From assembly GCA_041746105.1 (NCBI GenBank), contig JBGTHP010000041.1, positions 1 to 64,000 of the forward strand: 64,000 nt of DNA, in the 5' to 3' direction. The DNA comes from JBFHRE01 sp041746105. Lineage in GTDB: Bacteria; Actinomycetota; Acidimicrobiia; Spongiisociales; ZC4RG35. Every line of letters starts with the position of its first letter. The first letter of the stretch is position 1. Made by a program: the position numbers and the translations under genes. The notes under the pieces were generated by a model that saw only the letters and a list, made by a program, of their open reading frames with translations, had not been told where the DNA came from and made no database searches. This document shows, one piece after another, positions 34,016-41,932 of this stretch.

Positions 34016-34834
34016 TCAGCGGGCCGAGCGATAAGTTCCCAGAAAAACGATGTCACCGACGGTCGCGAGCCGAGGCTCGAAAACCTGCTTGACCCCGACT
34101 GCGCCGGGTGCGTGGGTGAGATCTACGAAGAATCGATACTGCCAGGCGCGATCAGACGGCCGCGACTCGATCCGTGTCAGGTTGGCTCCCCTCAGGCCGA
34201 GCTCTGTCAGAGCTAGAGCGAGCGCCCCCGGCTGATGCAGGGTCGTGAAAGCAACGGAGGTCTTATCGGCATCGTCGGCGATCGGTTGCTCACCGGGCGC
34301 GACAACAACGAACCGAGTGGTGTTGTGCTCACGGTCGACGACGTCGCGCATGAGGATCTCCAACTGATGAGGAGCGGCCGCCCGTTCGGGTGCGAGGGCT
34401 GCCTCGCTCGGGTCGTTTCTCTTTGAGACCAATCGGACTGCGCCGGCAGTGTCGTGCTCGGGTACGGCGTCCCAGCCTTGGTGCGTGATGATGGCTTCAG
34501 CCTGCGACAACGCCTCGGGATGCGAGTGAACCCGCCGGATCGAATCGATGGTGGCTCCGGACGGCGCCAACAAGCAATGGCGGACCTCGACCAGATGTTC
34601 GGCGATCATGTGAACGCGGCCGGGCAACAACCGATCCAGCACCGGAAGCACGCTGCCCGTCGTGGAGTTCTCAATCGGAACCACCAGGCGCTCGACCTTT
34701 TCATCCCGCAGCGCCTCGAAGGCTGCCACAAACGAAGGGAACCCGATCCGACTGGCGTCCGGAAAGAGCTCCGAGGTCGCCTGGTCCGAATAGGAATAAG
34801 CCTCGCCTTGAAATCCAACGTTGCGCGAATCCAT
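34016..34834 (-). CDS. pheA: Prephenate dehydratase with ACT domain
   Basis: 272 residues. Converts prephenate to phenylpyruvate for phenylalanine synthesis. Motifs: GFQGEAYSYSDQA at the N-terminus, VPIENSTTGSV, the catalytic NTTRFVVV, and a C-terminal ACT domain with PGALALALTELGLRGANLT and ESRPSD, the phenylalanine-sensing region. The ATG at 34834 is taken because TAATGT lies 8 nt upstream; an in-frame ATG at 34846 is an alternative. It follows the opp operon and the PH-domain gene on the same strand. Confidence 0.93.
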   Translation of the reverse strand: MDSRNVGFQGEAYSYSDQATSELFPDASRIGFPSFVAAFEALRDEKVERLVVPIENSTTGSVLPVLDRLLPGRVHMIAEHLVEVRHCLLAPSGATIDSIRRVHSHPEALSQAEAIITHQGWDAVPEHDTAGAVRLVSKRNDPSEAALAPERAAAPHQLEILMRDVVDREHNTTRFVVVAPGEQPIADDADKTSVAFTTLHQPGALALALTELGLRGANLTRIESRPSDRAWQYRFFVDLTHAPGAVGVKQVFEPRLATVGDIVFLGTYRSAR

Positions 34835-34887
34835 GGTGACAGACATTAGGTGTACGGAACATCAGCCCCTGCCAACAGGGCACGGAC

Positions 34888-35415
34888 TCAAGGCTCAGGG
34901 TGGATTCGGCGACGAGAGAATGAGGTTGGTGCCGTAGTGAGCGCCGGTCGCGACGCCCGAACCAGAACTGCTTCGTCAAAAACCTTCATCGCAAGAACCA
35001 GCTGGTCATATTCCAAGGCGCCTTCCGACCGGTCAGTCAACATGTACCGTCGGTTTCCTACTCTTGCCGCCAACCCGGCCGGCGCACGGAAGCCCTCAAT
35101 GCCAGAGTCGCGCTGGCGACGGATCTTGGCCCGCCCCGGTGTACGTTCCAAAGCTACCACCCGTTCCCAGGGCAGATGCTGATGCCGCAGAGGACAAACC
35201 CTCGTGATCCCGTCTATCGCAAACTCAGAGCGCAGCGGATAGTCCCAGGCCACCACCAACCCCAACAAAAGACCCACCGCCCCAATGACAAGAACGGAAG
35301 TCGTCACGGAGCGGGTGACACCGGCACCCGTGGCAAGAGCCAACAACACTGCAGGTGACAAGGCGGCGCTGGCGATGCCCCGCCTTGATGAATAGAGGAC
35401 GATTGGGTCAGTCAC
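34888..35415 (-). CDS. Membrane protein with PH-like domain
   Basis: 175 residues. Two transmembrane helices near the N-terminus ([18 protein letters not shown] and [19 protein letters not shown]) are followed by a soluble region beginning [18 protein letters not shown] and [14 protein letters not shown], the pattern of bacterial PH (bPH) proteins. The GTG start overlaps the oppF stop by 8 bp. It has no obvious role in peptide transport; position suggests it shares the opp transcript. Confidence 0.72.
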   Translation of the reverse strand: MTDPIVLYSSRRGIASAALSPAVLLALATGAGVTRSVTTSVLVIGAVGLLLGLVVAWDYPLRSEFAIDGITRVCPLRHQHLPWERVVALERTPGRAKIRRQRDSGIEGFRAPAGLAARVGNRRYMLTDRSEGALEYDQLVLAMKVFDEAVLVRASRPALTTAPTSFSRRRIHPEP

Positions 35416-36451
35416 CGGAGTGGGTGGTCACAACTTCGCGCCCCATCCCCAACGCAACATTGATGAGCGAATCCCCCGCCGCTATAGGGAAATGACAGGC
35501 AACCTGATGGTTGGTACCGAGCTCACGCAACGGCGGCACCTCTGAGCTACAGAGGTCCTGAGCAATCGGGCATCGAGTCCGGAACCGGCACCCGCTCGGC
35601 GGACTCGCGGGCGAGGGGAGCTCGCCCTGGAGCACGATCCGGTCCCGCGACTTCTCCAAATGGGGGTCGGGAATCGGCACGGCTGACAGCAGCGAATGGG
35701 TATAGGGGTGAGCCGGCTTCTCGTAGACGTCATTGCGATCGGCGACCTCAACTGCTTTGCCGAGGTACATGACGACAACTCGGTCAGAGATGTGGCGAAC
35801 CACCGAGAGGTCGTGGGCGATGAACATAAAGGACAAGTTGAACTGGTCCTGAAGCTCTTCCAGCAGATTCAGAACCTGGGCCTGAATCGAGACATCCAAC
35901 GCCGACACCGGCTCATCGAGAATTATCAGAGTCGGGTTGAGGGCCAGGGCACGAGCGATCCCGATGCGCTGCCTCTGCCCACCCGAGAACTCATGTGGAT
36001 AGCGGTTGGAGTGATCTGGCATCAAGCCGACCGAGGCGAGCAGTTGTTTGACCTTCTCATCGGCCTCGTTCCGAGGGGCGCCATGGATGATCATCGGTTC
36101 ACCGATGATGTCACCCACCGGCATCCTCGGGTTGAGGGAGGCGTATGGATCCTGAAAAACTATCTGCATTTGTTTGCGCAGATCACGCATCCGCTCTTTG
36201 CCGACGGCGGTCACGTCTTCGCCTTTGAAGATCACCTGGCCGGCGGTCGGTTCGATCAGGCGCAGGATGGTCCGACCCAAGGTGGTCTTGCCACAGCCGC
36301 TCTCGCCCACCAGGCCGAGTGTCTCATTCTCATCCACATGCAGGCTGACCCCATCGACTGCGTAAACCGAGCCAACCTGGCGGCGCAGGAGCCCTGCCCT
36401 GATCGGAAAGTGGGTCTTGAGGTCGTGGACCTCGAGAATCCTGTTGCTCAT
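35408..36451 (-). CDS. oppF: Oligopeptide/dipeptide ABC transporter ATP-binding protein (OppF type)
   Basis: 347 residues. Walker [10 protein letters not shown] near residue 50, the Q-loop [12 protein letters not shown], signature [15 protein letters not shown], Walker [13 protein letters not shown] and the C-terminal oligopeptide-transport zinc/Cys motif ([14 protein letters not shown]) are visible. It energises the OppBC permease with OppD. The ATG overlaps the oppD stop by 4 bp. Confidence 0.94.
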   Translation of the reverse strand: MSNRILEVHDLKTHFPIRAGLLRRQVGSVYAVDGVSLHVDENETLGLVGESGCGKTTLGRTILRLIEPTAGQVIFKGEDVTAVGKERMRDLRKQMQIVFQDPYASLNPRMPVGDIIGEPMIIHGAPRNEADEKVKQLLASVGLMPDHSNRYPHEFSGGQRQRIGIARALALNPTLIILDEPVSALDVSIQAQVLNLLEELQDQFNLSFMFIAHDLSVVRHISDRVVVMYLGKAVEVADRNDVYEKPAHPYTHSLLSAVPIPDPHLEKSRDRIVLQGELPSPASPPSGCRFRTRCPIAQDLCSSEVPPLRELGTNHQVACHFPIAAGDSLINVALGMGREVVTTHSGD

Positions 36452-37437
36452 GACGGGCTCTCTACCAGGCTGGGCAAACCGGCGATGTTGTGGCAGCGCG
36501 AAACGTGGTCCTCCTCCACAGTGGTGAAACCGGGGATCTCCTGTTTGCAGATATCCAGGGCGAACTCACAGCGCGGTCGGAAAGCACACCCGGGCGGCAT
36601 ACGCAACAAGTTGGGGGGCGAACCGGGAATGGTGTACAGCTTGTCCTGGGTCCGGGCGTCCAGGCGGGGGAGCGAAGCGAGGAGCCCGCGGGTGTAGGGG
36701 TTGCGGTTGCGGTAGAAAATCCCGTCGGCATCAGCCGATTCGAAGATGCGCCCTCCGTACATCACCTGGATTCTGTCGGCCACACCTGCCACCAAACCGA
36801 GGTCATGGGTGATGAGCAGCATGGCGGCTTGGGTCGCATCCTGAGCGGCCTTGATCGCTTCCATGACCTGGGATTGAATGGTCACGTCGAGCGCAGTCGT
36901 GGGCTCGTCGGCGATCAGCAGCTTCGGATCGTTGGCAATCGCCATCGCGATCATGGCCCGTTGCCGCATGCCTCCCGAATACTCGTGGGGGTACTGGAGC
37001 GCGCGGCGGGCAGGCTCTGAAATACCCACGATCTCGAGCAAATCGATCGTCCTTGACATGGCTTGCTTGGCGGATACGTCCCGGTGCACCAGGATGATCT
37101 CAGCGATTTGAGCTCCGACTTTGAATACCGGATTGAGCGCGGTCATGGGATCCTGGAAGATCATGGCGATGTCGTTGCCCCGGATGCGGCGCATACCCTT
37201 CATCGGCAAATCCAGCAGCGACTGTCCGTCGAAGCCGACATGACCGGTGATCCGGGCAGTCTTGGGCAACAGGCGCATGATCGCCATGGCCGACACCGAC
37301 TTGCCAGAACCGGATTCGCCCACCACTGCCAAAACTTCGCCGGAATCCAGCTCGAAACTGATTTCGTTGACTGCCTCGACCAGGCCTTCGTCGGTGGGGA
37401 AGACAACCTTCAGGTCTTTGACTTCAAGCAGCGCCAT
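36448..37437 (-). CDS. oppD: Oligopeptide/dipeptide ABC transporter ATP-binding protein (OppD type)
   Basis: 329 residues. Walker [10 protein letters not shown] near residue 40, [16 protein letters not shown], signature [15 protein letters not shown], Walker [15 protein letters not shown] and the C-terminal [14 protein letters not shown] motif identify OppD/DppD. It forms the ATPase pair with OppF. Its start overlaps the oppC stop by 1 bp (TGATG). Confidence 0.94.
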   Translation of the reverse strand: MALLEVKDLKVVFPTDEGLVEAVNEISFELDSGEVLAVVGESGSGKSVSAMAIMRLLPKTARITGHVGFDGQSLLDLPMKGMRRIRGNDIAMIFQDPMTALNPVFKVGAQIAEIILVHRDVSAKQAMSRTIDLLEIVGISEPARRALQYPHEYSGGMRQRAMIAMAIANDPKLLIADEPTTALDVTIQSQVMEAIKAAQDATQAAMLLITHDLGLVAGVADRIQVMYGGRIFESADADGIFYRNRNPYTRGLLASLPRLDARTQDKLYTIPGSPPNLLRMPPGCAFRPRCEFALDICKQEIPGFTTVEEDHVSRCHNIAGLPSLVESPS

Positions 37438-38351
37438 CAGCGACTCCGCTTGGTCGTCGGGTCCAAAGCGTCGCGCAGGCCATCACCGAGGAAGTTCACG
37501 CACAGAGAAATCAGTGTGACGATCGCCCCCGGGATGAGAAGTTCGTAAGCCCGAGAGTCGATCGCACCTTTGGCTGCCTCCATCAGGTTCCCCAGGGTGG
37601 GGGTCGGCGGGCGGACGCCCAGCGAGAAGAACGACAGGGTCGATTCGAGGATGATGGCTGCTCCCACATTCAGCGTCGTTTCCACCATGATCGGGCCGAA
37701 GGTGTTGGGGAGAATGTGGCGGAACATGATGCGGGCCGGTTTGGCGCCGGCCGCCCGGGCCGCCTGCACGAAGTCCTGCTCCTTGAAAGTGAGAAAGAGG
37801 CCGCGCACGATCCGGGCTATTCGAGGCCACGACAACGCCGCAATGATGAAGGCAATCGCCCACGGTCCCGAGCCGTAGCGCAACGCAAGCACCAACAAGA
37901 CCACCAGCGCCGGGATCACCAGAACCATGTTGGTGATCCACGACAGGCTGGCGTCGACCCAGCGGCCAAAGAAGCCGGAAATGGCGCCGATAACGGCTCC
38001 AATCAGGGTGGTGGTGATTGCTACCAGGGCCGCGATTCGGATCGAGTATTGGCCTCCCGTGAAGGTTCGCACCATTAGATCGCGTCCGATCGGATCGGTT
38101 CCAAAGGGGTGTGACATGCTCGGAGCACTCCGCGGCGGACCGGCAGCCACCTGGTCGAACAGGTACGGCGAGAAGTTGGGCACGACCCAAAACGAGATCG
38201 AAAGCAGGATGAGGATCACGCCGGACCCCACCGCCAGGCGGTGGTGGAGCAGACGTTCCCAGGTCTGGCGACCCAACGACTTGGCTTCGGTGGTGATTTC
38301 TTCACCAATTGCCAATTCGAGCGCAGTTTCGGAGACTTTGATTTCAGTCAA
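37437..38351 (-). CDS. oppC: Oligopeptide/dipeptide ABC transporter permease (OppC type)
   Basis: 304 residues with six hydrophobic segments and the EAA loop (VQAARAAGAKPARIMFRHIL) that contacts the ATPases. The TTG at 38351 has GAGGA 7 nt upstream and overlaps oppB by 8 bp; an ATG at 38378 is in frame but would overlap oppB by 35 bp without a Shine-Dalgarno. N-terminal cytoplasmic tail about 40 residues, then LAVGSGVILILLSISFWVV. Confidence 0.92.
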   Translation of the reverse strand: MTEIKVSETALELAIGEEITTEAKSLGRQTWERLLHHRLAVGSGVILILLSISFWVVPNFSPYLFDQVAAGPPRSAPSMSHPFGTDPIGRDLMVRTFTGGQYSIRIAALVAITTTLIGAVIGAISGFFGRWVDASLSWITNMVLVIPALVVLLVLALRYGSGPWAIAFIIAALSWPRIARIVRGLFLTFKEQDFVQAARAAGAKPARIMFRHILPNTFGPIMVETTLNVGAAIILESTLSFFSLGVRPPTPTLGNLMEAAKGAIDSRAYELLIPGAIVTLISLCVNFLGDGLRDALDPTTKRSR

Positions 38352-39306
38352 AGCGGATCCTCGGGTCCAAGACTCCATACAACAGGTCTGCGATCAGGTT
38401 GAAAGAAACCGTCAGGAAGATCGCCACCACCGTAACCCCCATCATCAGGTCCAGATCCTGGGCGAACGTGGCCGAGATCAGTTCCCGCCCCAGACCGGGC
38501 CAGGCGAAGATGGTTTCGGTTACAACCGCTCCCGACAATAGGGCAGCGAAGTCGAGAGCCCACACCGTTACCAGCGGGATCAGGGCATTACGCAGAGCGT
38601 GCTTGAAAATGACGGTGCGCTCGGGTAGTCCTTTCGCCCTTGCCGTCCGGATGTAGTCGGAGTTGATGACCTCGAGGGTCGCTGCACGTTGGAACCGGGA
38701 TTCCCCGGCCAGGGAAACGAGGATCAGGGTCATGATCGGAAGGGAGGCGCTCTTGATGTATTCGGTGAACGTATCGATGTGGATTCCGGAGGTGTAGAAG
38801 AACTTCTGGCCGGTTTTCTGCAACCAGTACACGACAAAGAACTGGAGCAGCAGACCAAAGAAGAAAGTCGGCATCGATATGCCGATGAATGAGGCACCGG
38901 TGATCACATAGTCACTGATCGAGTATTGGCGCACTGCCGAATAAACCCCGAAGGCCACCGCCCCCGCCGCGATCAGCAGGAAGGCCGGGATGGCGATCAT
39001 GAATGTGTTCTTGCCCCGCTCGATCAGGATGTCTTTGACCGGCCGTTCACCTTGTGTCAGGGAGACGCCGAGATCGCCGGAAACGGCATCGGTGAGCCAA
39101 CTCAGGTATCGCTGCGGGTAGATCGGCTTGTCGAGTTCGTACAGATCGATGAGACGCTGATAGGCGGAGGCGTCACAGGTGGTACAGGTAGCCAGTTTGG
39201 CGGTGACCGGATCGCCCCCCAAAGAGGTGAGAACGAAGACAATCGATGTCGCCGCGAGAACGAGGGGAATGGTGGCGATTATGCGGCGTACAGCGTAGAT
39301 CAGCAC
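38344..39306 (-). CDS. oppB: Oligopeptide/dipeptide ABC transporter permease (OppB type)
   Basis: 320 residues. The N-terminal helix (RRIIATIPLVLAATSIVFVL) and five further membrane segments are visible, with the EAA loop DYIRTARAKGLPERTVIFKH. A CTTCD segment near residue 40 lies in the first periplasmic loop. The GTG at 39306 is preceded by TAACAT nine bases upstream, hinting at a separate, nearly leaderless promoter besides readthrough from oppA. Confidence 0.92.
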   Translation of the reverse strand: MLIYAVRRIIATIPLVLAATSIVFVLTSLGGDPVTAKLATCTTCDASAYQRLIDLYELDKPIYPQRYLSWLTDAVSGDLGVSLTQGERPVKDILIERGKNTFMIAIPAFLLIAAGAVAFGVYSAVRQYSISDYVITGASFIGISMPTFFFGLLLQFFVVYWLQKTGQKFFYTSGIHIDTFTEYIKSASLPIMTLILVSLAGESRFQRAATLEVINSDYIRTARAKGLPERTVIFKHALRNALIPLVTVWALDFAALLSGAVVTETIFAWPGLGRELISATFAQDLDLMMGVTVVAIFLTVSFNLIADLLYGVLDPRIRFD

Positions 39307-39343
39307 AGATGGGCGATGTTAACCATTCCTTGGCTGAGGTGCA

Positions 39344-39375
39344 CTGAGGGGAGGGACATGCGTCCCTCCCCTCAG
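39344..39375 (-). repeat. Perfect hairpin between oppA and oppB
   Basis: A 14-bp perfect stem (CTGAGGGGAGGGAC / GTCCCTCCCCTCAG) with a 4-nt loop lies just after the oppA stop. There is no U-tract on the minus strand. Such hairpins after substrate-binding-protein genes usually protect the oppA message or attenuate the downstream genes, giving an excess of binding protein. Confidence 0.7.
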
Positions 39376-39392
39376 TTGCGGATGTCGTCGGA

Positions 39393-41273
39393 TCAGCCCG
39401 AGAACATGTAGTCGACGACGTTCACAAGCGGTCCAGCCGAGTTGGCGTCAGGGGCAACTGCACCCTTGGCCAGCGAGGCATTGGAGTAGCCGAAGAACGA
39501 CGGCTTCTGGGTCAACGGAAGCATGACGAGTCCGTTGCCGTCTGGTCCGAGCGTCGTCACGTAGGTGTCGAGCTCGTTGTAGCAGGCGTCGCGTTCTGCA
39601 TCGTCGATGGTGGCGTCACACTCGGTGGCGCGGGCATCGAAGGCTTCACTGGCGAATCCGTACGGGTTGTTGCCCGAGCTGCTCCGGTAAGAAGCAGACT
39701 GGCCACCCGGCCACGGTCCACCAACCCATGCGAACTGGGTGATGTCCCACACGGTGCAGTCACCGGCGGTACCGCCAGAGCCTGCGCACTCGAGGGCGGC
39801 CTCGGAGAACGGACGCTCACCGAAGTAGGCGCCACCCGGGACGTTGTCGATGACAATGTCGATTCCGGCGGCCTTCATCTGCGCCTGGATGATCTGCTGC
39901 TGCAGCTCACGAAGCGCGTTACCACCGGTGGTGCCGACCCGCAGGCTCAGAACGCCCTTGTCAGGATGCTCGTAAATGCCATCGGCATTCTTGGTGTATC
40001 CGGCCTCTTCCAGCTTGGCGCTGGCAGCGGCGGCGTCACCGAGACCGTATCCGGCATCGCCCGAATGGTTCTCATACTGCGGCTGGTTCGACAACCAGTA
40101 AGTGTTGCCGAGTCCCTCGCCGGGAAGCAGATCGCCAAAGAGCGGGGTGTAGAGCGACTCCATGACTTGAGCCTTGTCCATCGCCAAAGCCACCGCCTCA
40201 CGAACCAGAGGATCGGAGAGGTGGACGTTGAACACGTTCAGGCCCCAGTGCTCGAACACCGGACCGGCCGAAGCGGCCACCGTGAAGTTCGGGTCTGTTG
40301 CCAACTCGTCGCCAAACGCCAGCTGTGGCTGCGTCATGATGATCTGGGCCTCGTTGGCCTTGAGTGCGTTGATCTGGGCGTCGGTGTCGGTGACGTAACG
40401 AATGGTCACGCCTTCGACACAGGCGACGCCACGGTTCTGAGCATCAGGCGAAACGTTGCCGTTGTAGTTGTCGTTGCGAACCAGGTTCATCTGGATGCCA
40501 CGCTCCCAGCTCGAGAACACCATCGGGCCCGAAGACGGGATGGGGTCGCCGTTGGGGAGCTTGAACTCACGCAACTGGTCGTTCATCTCAGCCGCTGCGG
40601 TTGCCGCATCTGCGCTGAACACGTGTGACGGAAAGATCTCGGCAAAAGTCGCCTTCCAACCGGCGAAGAACTCTGACCATGTGATCGAGAACTCGGTCGG
40701 AGAAGTGACAGAGAAGTCCGTGATCGTGTCGTAGCCGGTGCGGTCACCGATCAGGTACACGAAGTCGGGGTCGGTGTCTTCGTCATCACCGTCGGCGGTG
40801 GTCGCCATGATGACGTCGAAGGTGAACTTCACGTCGTCGGCGGTCAGATCGTCGCCGTCTGACCAAACGAGACCGTCACGCAGCTTGAACGATGCGGTCA
40901 CGGTTCCGTCGCCGTTCTCCGTCACGACTGCATCTTCTGCGAGCAGTTCGGGGAAATAAACGGTGGCCGATGAAATGCCATGAAGCCCGTCCCACAGTGC
41001 CTGACGTGCCCACGCGGTGGTGGTCAGGTTGTTGTTCGGGTCGTCGAGGTGCATGTCAGGTGGTTCCTGCTCATGTGCCCAGACCAGGGTTCCAGTGCTA
41101 TTTGTACAGTATCCCTCGGGACCGGCAGTGGTGGCAGTGCCGGCGGCGGTTGTCGCCGTCGATCCTGCTGTTGTTGCCGGAGCGTCAGTCTCCTCAGTCG
41201 TCCCGCCGCATGCGGCGAGGACGGTGAAGAGCGCAGCGAGCATGGCGATGAGCCGCCAATTGTTTCGCTTCAC
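39393..41273 (-). CDS. oppA: ABC transporter substrate-binding lipoprotein, family 5 (OppA/DppA type)
   Basis: 626 residues. The lipoprotein signal ends in VLAACGG (lipobox Cys22) and is followed by an Ala/Thr/Gly linker typical of actinobacterial binding proteins. The family 5 solute-binding fold follows, with EPPDMHLDDPN, LAEDAVVTENGDGTVTASFK and DGLVWSDGDDLTADDVKFTF. It captures peptides outside the membrane for OppBCDF. The GTG at 41273 has a strong GAGGAGG Shine-Dalgarno. Several Cys residues in the C-terminal half may form disulfides. Confidence 0.93.
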   Translation of the reverse strand: MKRNNWRLIAMLAALFTVLAACGGTTEETDAPATTAGSTATTAAGTATTAGPEGYCTNSTGTLVWAHEQEPPDMHLDDPNNNLTTTAWARQALWDGLHGISSATVYFPELLAEDAVVTENGDGTVTASFKLRDGLVWSDGDDLTADDVKFTFDVIMATTADGDDEDTDPDFVYLIGDRTGYDTITDFSVTSPTEFSITWSEFFAGWKATFAEIFPSHVFSADAATAAAEMNDQLREFKLPNGDPIPSSGPMVFSSWERGIQMNLVRNDNYNGNVSPDAQNRGVACVEGVTIRYVTDTDAQINALKANEAQIIMTQPQLAFGDELATDPNFTVAASAGPVFEHWGLNVFNVHLSDPLVREAVALAMDKAQVMESLYTPLFGDLLPGEGLGNTYWLSNQPQYENHSGDAGYGLGDAAAASAKLEEAGYTKNADGIYEHPDKGVLSLRVGTTGGNALRELQQQIIQAQMKAAGIDIVIDNVPGGAYFGERPFSEAALECAGSGGTAGDCTVWDITQFAWVGGPWPGGQSASYRSSSGNNPYGFASEAFDARATECDATIDDAERDACYNELDTYVTTLGPDGNGLVMLPLTQKPSFFGYSNASLAKGAVAPDANSAGPLVNVVDYMFSG

Positions 41274-41290
41274 GTTTCCTCCTCAGTTTC

Positions 41291-41318
41291 TAGGTAGAAG
41301 GGGTGCGGTGTCGTTCAA
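41291..41318 (-). promoter_or_regulatory. Candidate oppA promoter
   Basis: On the minus strand TTGAAC and TACCTA are separated by 16 bp and lie 18 nt before the oppA GTG, with the Shine-Dalgarno between. The fit is moderate. Confidence 0.4.
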
Positions 41319-41475
41319 GACGTGCACCCAAACGAGCGCAGGGTAGCTTCCACCCATCCGCCACGCCACTCACAGGTGGTCACAGGTCCGAGGTCGACCC
41401 GAGGCGGCGAACTGCTGGAAGAGAGAGATCGAGAAGCGGGCGGACCCGGTTGCACCGGGTCGTCGCCCAATAACA

Positions 41476-41503
41476 ATCGGGGCGACCTTTCGGTCGCCCC
41501 GAT
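41476..41503 (-). terminator. Hairpin downstream of the small Cys-protein gene
   Basis: A perfect 12-bp stem ATCGGGGCGACC / GGTCGCCCCGAT with a TTTC (GAAA on the minus strand) tetraloop lies 25 bp after the stop at 41529. The minus-strand 3' flank TGTTATTG is only weakly U-rich. The rest of 41274-41528 holds the oppA leader and nothing else recognised. Confidence 0.5.
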
Positions 41504-41528
41504 GTATCTGCCCTAACCCCTATGGGAA

Positions 41529-41765
41529 CTATCGGCTCGGCAGTGGGCGGAGGTCCTGTTCGTACCCACCGCCAAAAATGGACACTCTGTCTTCCTCGCC
41601 GACGAACAGATTGGGTCGATTGCTCAACACCAACTGATCCTTGGTGAGGTCGATCGTTACGGCATTACAAACCTTGCACGGCTTCCGGCGCAGCCCTGCG
41701 CCAATCTCCGTGATCGGCCCGTACCGATGACGTCCATCCCGACATTCGCTCACGCGCATTCCCAC
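41529..41765 (-). CDS. Small Cys-containing protein, possible zinc ribbon
   Basis: 78 residues. SECRDGRHRYGP and RKPCKVCNAVTIDL supply three Cys and a His that could form a zinc site; the rest is a short charged tail. The GTG at 41765 is preceded closely by GAGAGG; an in-frame ATG follows two codons later. A hairpin lies past its stop. It is isolated between the opp operon and etfD. Unrecognised; called because the composition is protein-like and it has ribosome-binding and termination signals. Confidence 0.55.
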   Translation of the reverse strand: MGMRVSECRDGRHRYGPITEIGAGLRRKPCKVCNAVTIDLTKDQLVLSNRPNLFVGEEDRVSIFGGGYEQDLRPLPSR

Positions 41766-41872
41766 ATAGCCTCTCGTATCTGCCCTACTTCACAACGTAG
41801 ACGTCTCACCACGGGGCTTGAGGACCATTCCAGACACCCCCGCCGGGACTAGTCACCACCCTGTCCGCACGG

Positions 41873-41919
41873 TTTTGGTGAGGCCAGCGGGGTCTGAGGC
41901 TCCGCCGGCCTCACCAAAA
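41873..41919. repeat. Perfect 13-bp inverted repeat downstream of etfD
   Basis: TTTTGGTGAGGCC and GGCCTCACCAAAA flank 21 bp that can pair further (GCGG / CCGC). No U-tract follows on either strand, so it is not a classical terminator; it may still end or stabilise the etfD message. Confidence 0.55.
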
Positions 41920-41932
41920 AGCGGGCTTTGGG

